64,000 nucleotides of DNA, taken from positions 372,001 through 436,000 of the forward strand of contig NZ_OY782767.1 of NCBI RefSeq assembly GCF_963678245.1, read 5' to 3'. This document shows, in pieces, positions 62,860 to 64,000 of the stretch. The translations under genes and the position numbers were made by a program. The notes under the pieces are model-generated. The model searched no databases. It was given only the letters and a program-made list of their open reading frames with translations, and was not told where the DNA came from. This stretch comes from an uncultured Sunxiuqinia sp. GTDB lineage: Bacteria; Bacteroidota; Bacteroidia; Bacteroidales; Prolixibacteraceae. Numbering within the stretch: the stretch's first letter is position 1; each line of letters opens with the position of its first letter.

Positions 62860-63588
62860 ATGCAAGTCAAAAACCTGATTCGAGTTTTGCCATGGCACGA
62901 AAGTCGTGTTTGGCGGAAACGTGAGCTACGGCAAATCAACAAGGTAATCCTGCACCAGGAGCTGGGAGAAAGCGTTGTTGAAAATGTTAACACCTACCAT
63001 ACTTCTGTTAGTCCCCAAAATCATATTACGCCCAAGGGATGTCCGCATATTTGTTACCATTATGCTATTCGAAAGAATGGTGAAATATTGCAGACCAATG
63101 AGTTATCAGATATTACCTGGCACTGCAAAGGGCAAAATACATCATCGGTTGGAATCATGTTTGTGGGGAATTTTTCAGGTCCGGGCTATGATATGGGAAC
63201 CAGTGAGCCAACACCAGAGCAAATGCAATCGGTAGAAGTGCTTGTTGACTTTCTACTCGAAAGCTTAGGCCTTGACAATGCTGACCTATTTGGGCATTAT
63301 CATTTTGGGAAACCTGCTTGCCCCGGTTATGTATTGCAGGAATGGATAGAAAAAAAACGAGGAAACTTAAGCGCTCAACTAGTTGAAGAAAAAATAGAGA
63401 AATCTGTTTCAGAAATTCAATCTCGTTTGAATAAGCTTGGATATAGCTCGGGTAAAGTTGATGGCATTATGGGTATGAAAACCCAATCGGCTATTCGCCG
63501 CTTTCAGGCCGATCAGCATTTGATTGCCGATGGCATTGTGGGACCACAAACCTGGTCGAAATTACTAAACCTAACACTTCAGTCATGA
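62860..63588 (+). CDS. N-acetylmuramoyl-L-alanine amidase with peptidoglycan-binding domain (endolysin-like)
   Basis: 242 residues, no signal peptide. The amidase_2/PGRP domain covers about 20-165, with zinc ligands at H32 (VILHQELGES), a His near 146-148 (LFGHYHFG) and C154 (KPACPGY). The C-terminal PG_binding_1 domain covers about 180-238 (IQSRLNKLGYSSGKVDGIMG, TQSAIRRFQAD, GIVGPQTW). The lack of an export signal and the overlap (ATGA) with a small two-TM protein are typical of a phage lysis cassette, endolysin plus holin. It cuts the bond between N-acetylmuramate and L-alanine. It might instead serve another cell-lysis device such as a contractile injection system. Confidence 0.88.
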   Translation: MQVKNLIRVLPWHESRVWRKRELRQINKVILHQELGESVVENVNTYHTSVSPQNHITPKGCPHICYHYAIRKNGEILQTNELSDITWHCKGQNTSSVGIMFVGNFSGPGYDMGTSEPTPEQMQSVEVLVDFLLESLGLDNADLFGHYHFGKPACPGYVLQEWIEKKRGNLSAQLVEEKIEKSVSEIQSRLNKLGYSSGKVDGIMGMKTQSAIRRFQADQHLIADGIVGPQTWSKLLNLTLQS

Positions 63589-64000
63589 CACAAACAAAAA
63601 GCAACATCAGTCAGGAGGAATTTTACACCGTCACACAAAAGGAATTTTGGTTGAAATGGACATCGAAGCTCCTGTTCACATTGATCTCTGTAAAACTATG
63701 GGGATTAATTGCCTGCACCTGGGTCTCTACATATTTGCTCCTTCATCATCAGCTCGTTGAGATTGGACAGAATGCTTATGAACTTGGAATAACCGGTGGA
63801 CAGTGGGTAACATTTAACACAACCATCTGGGGACTCATATTTGGAATGAAAGAGATTTTTCGAGTGATGGAAAAGAAAGATAAAAATGATGAGAAGATTT
63901 TAAAGGCCGATAACGAAACCAAAGAAGAGATTGCCAAGATTACCGCCAGCACTATGAGCAGCCCTGCTACAGGTTCTCAATCGAGCTATAATACAGAAGG
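63585..64000 (+). CDS. Holin-like two-TM protein, runs off window
   Basis: At least 138 codons. The ATG at 63585 overlaps the amidase stop by 4 bases (ATGA). Residues 28-52 (LLFTLISVKLWGLIACTWVS) and about 72-90 (TFNTTIWGLIFGMKEIF) are hydrophobic and are followed by a charged, coiled-coil-like tail (MEKKDKNDEKILKADNETKE). Size, topology and position after an endolysin suggest a holin or lysis-accessory protein. I do not recognise a named family. Confidence 0.65.
   Translation, partial: MTQTKSNISQEEFYTVTQKEFWLKWTSKLLFTLISVKLWGLIACTWVSTYLLLHHQLVEIGQNAYELGITGGQWVTFNTTIWGLIFGMKEIFRVMEKKDKNDEKILKADNETKEEIAKITASTMSSPATGSQSSYNTE

Noticed and set aside
1-64000. CRISPR arrays
   Set aside because: No set of regularly spaced identical repeats of 24-40 bases with unique spacers was seen; the 21-bp repeats are too short and too few.

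Overview
The window looks like a Bacteroidota chromosome, most plausibly an environmental Marinilabiliales/Prolixibacteraceae-type organism. The grounds are two SusC/SusD systems with ECF sigma/FecR pairs, LytTR-type regulation, A+T-rich intergenic DNA and Bacteroides-type integrase features. The taxon is inferred from gene content only.

Left third (1-19.4 kb): signalling and envelope polysaccharide. An operon at 811-7409 encodes a single-domain response regulator, an H-NOX haem gas sensor, a multi-PAS histidine kinase, a FIST-domain sensor, a second histidine kinase, an Hpt phosphotransfer protein and a LytTR response regulator. These are all the parts of a His-Asp-His-Asp relay. Next to it is a polysaccharide synthesis/export locus (7.4-19.4 kb): a TPR plus outer-membrane barrel protein, a Wzx/MATE-like flippase, a GT4 glycosyltransferase, a membrane-anchored TIM-barrel glycosidase, a secreted Ig-like protein, a large multi-TM protein, and a response-regulator receiver fused to a GT2 glycosyltransferase. 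Five intergenic regions here carry a shared ACCATTCGTCGA-like motif, often repeated at exactly 21 bp and close to the LytTR consensus. I read this as one regulon: gas and small-ligand sensing controls the polysaccharide genes by transcription (LytTR) and perhaps directly (receiver-GT2). This is the most interesting system in the window.

Middle (19.4-23.6 kb): a 900-bp geneless stretch with a strong terminator and a 21-bp triple repeat, a ketopantoate-reductase-like gene, a HAD phosphatase gene, a decayed IS3-family element and a REP-like hairpin doublet.

Right half (23.6-61 kb): two polysaccharide utilisation loci back to back. Each has an ECF sigma factor, FecR anti-sigma, STN-bearing SusC and SusD. 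They are followed by GH115, a beta-helix protein, acetylesterases, GH97, GH95, GH3, GH29, GH36 and GH43 enzymes and two surface lipoproteins. The set suits a decorated plant glycan with glucuronate, fucose/L-galactose, galactose and acetyl groups (glucuronoarabinoxylan or arabinogalactan). Several genes are broken: a GH43, a sialate-acetylesterase-type gene, two sulfatases, an esterase 3' scrap and a six-hairpin-like fragment. Base composition changes between blocks, so the region seems to have been assembled by transfer and is partly decaying.

Far right (61-64 kb): a frame-broken tyrosine recombinase beside tRNA-Pro(CGG), then an amidase-type endolysin overlapping a holin-like membrane protein that runs off the window.
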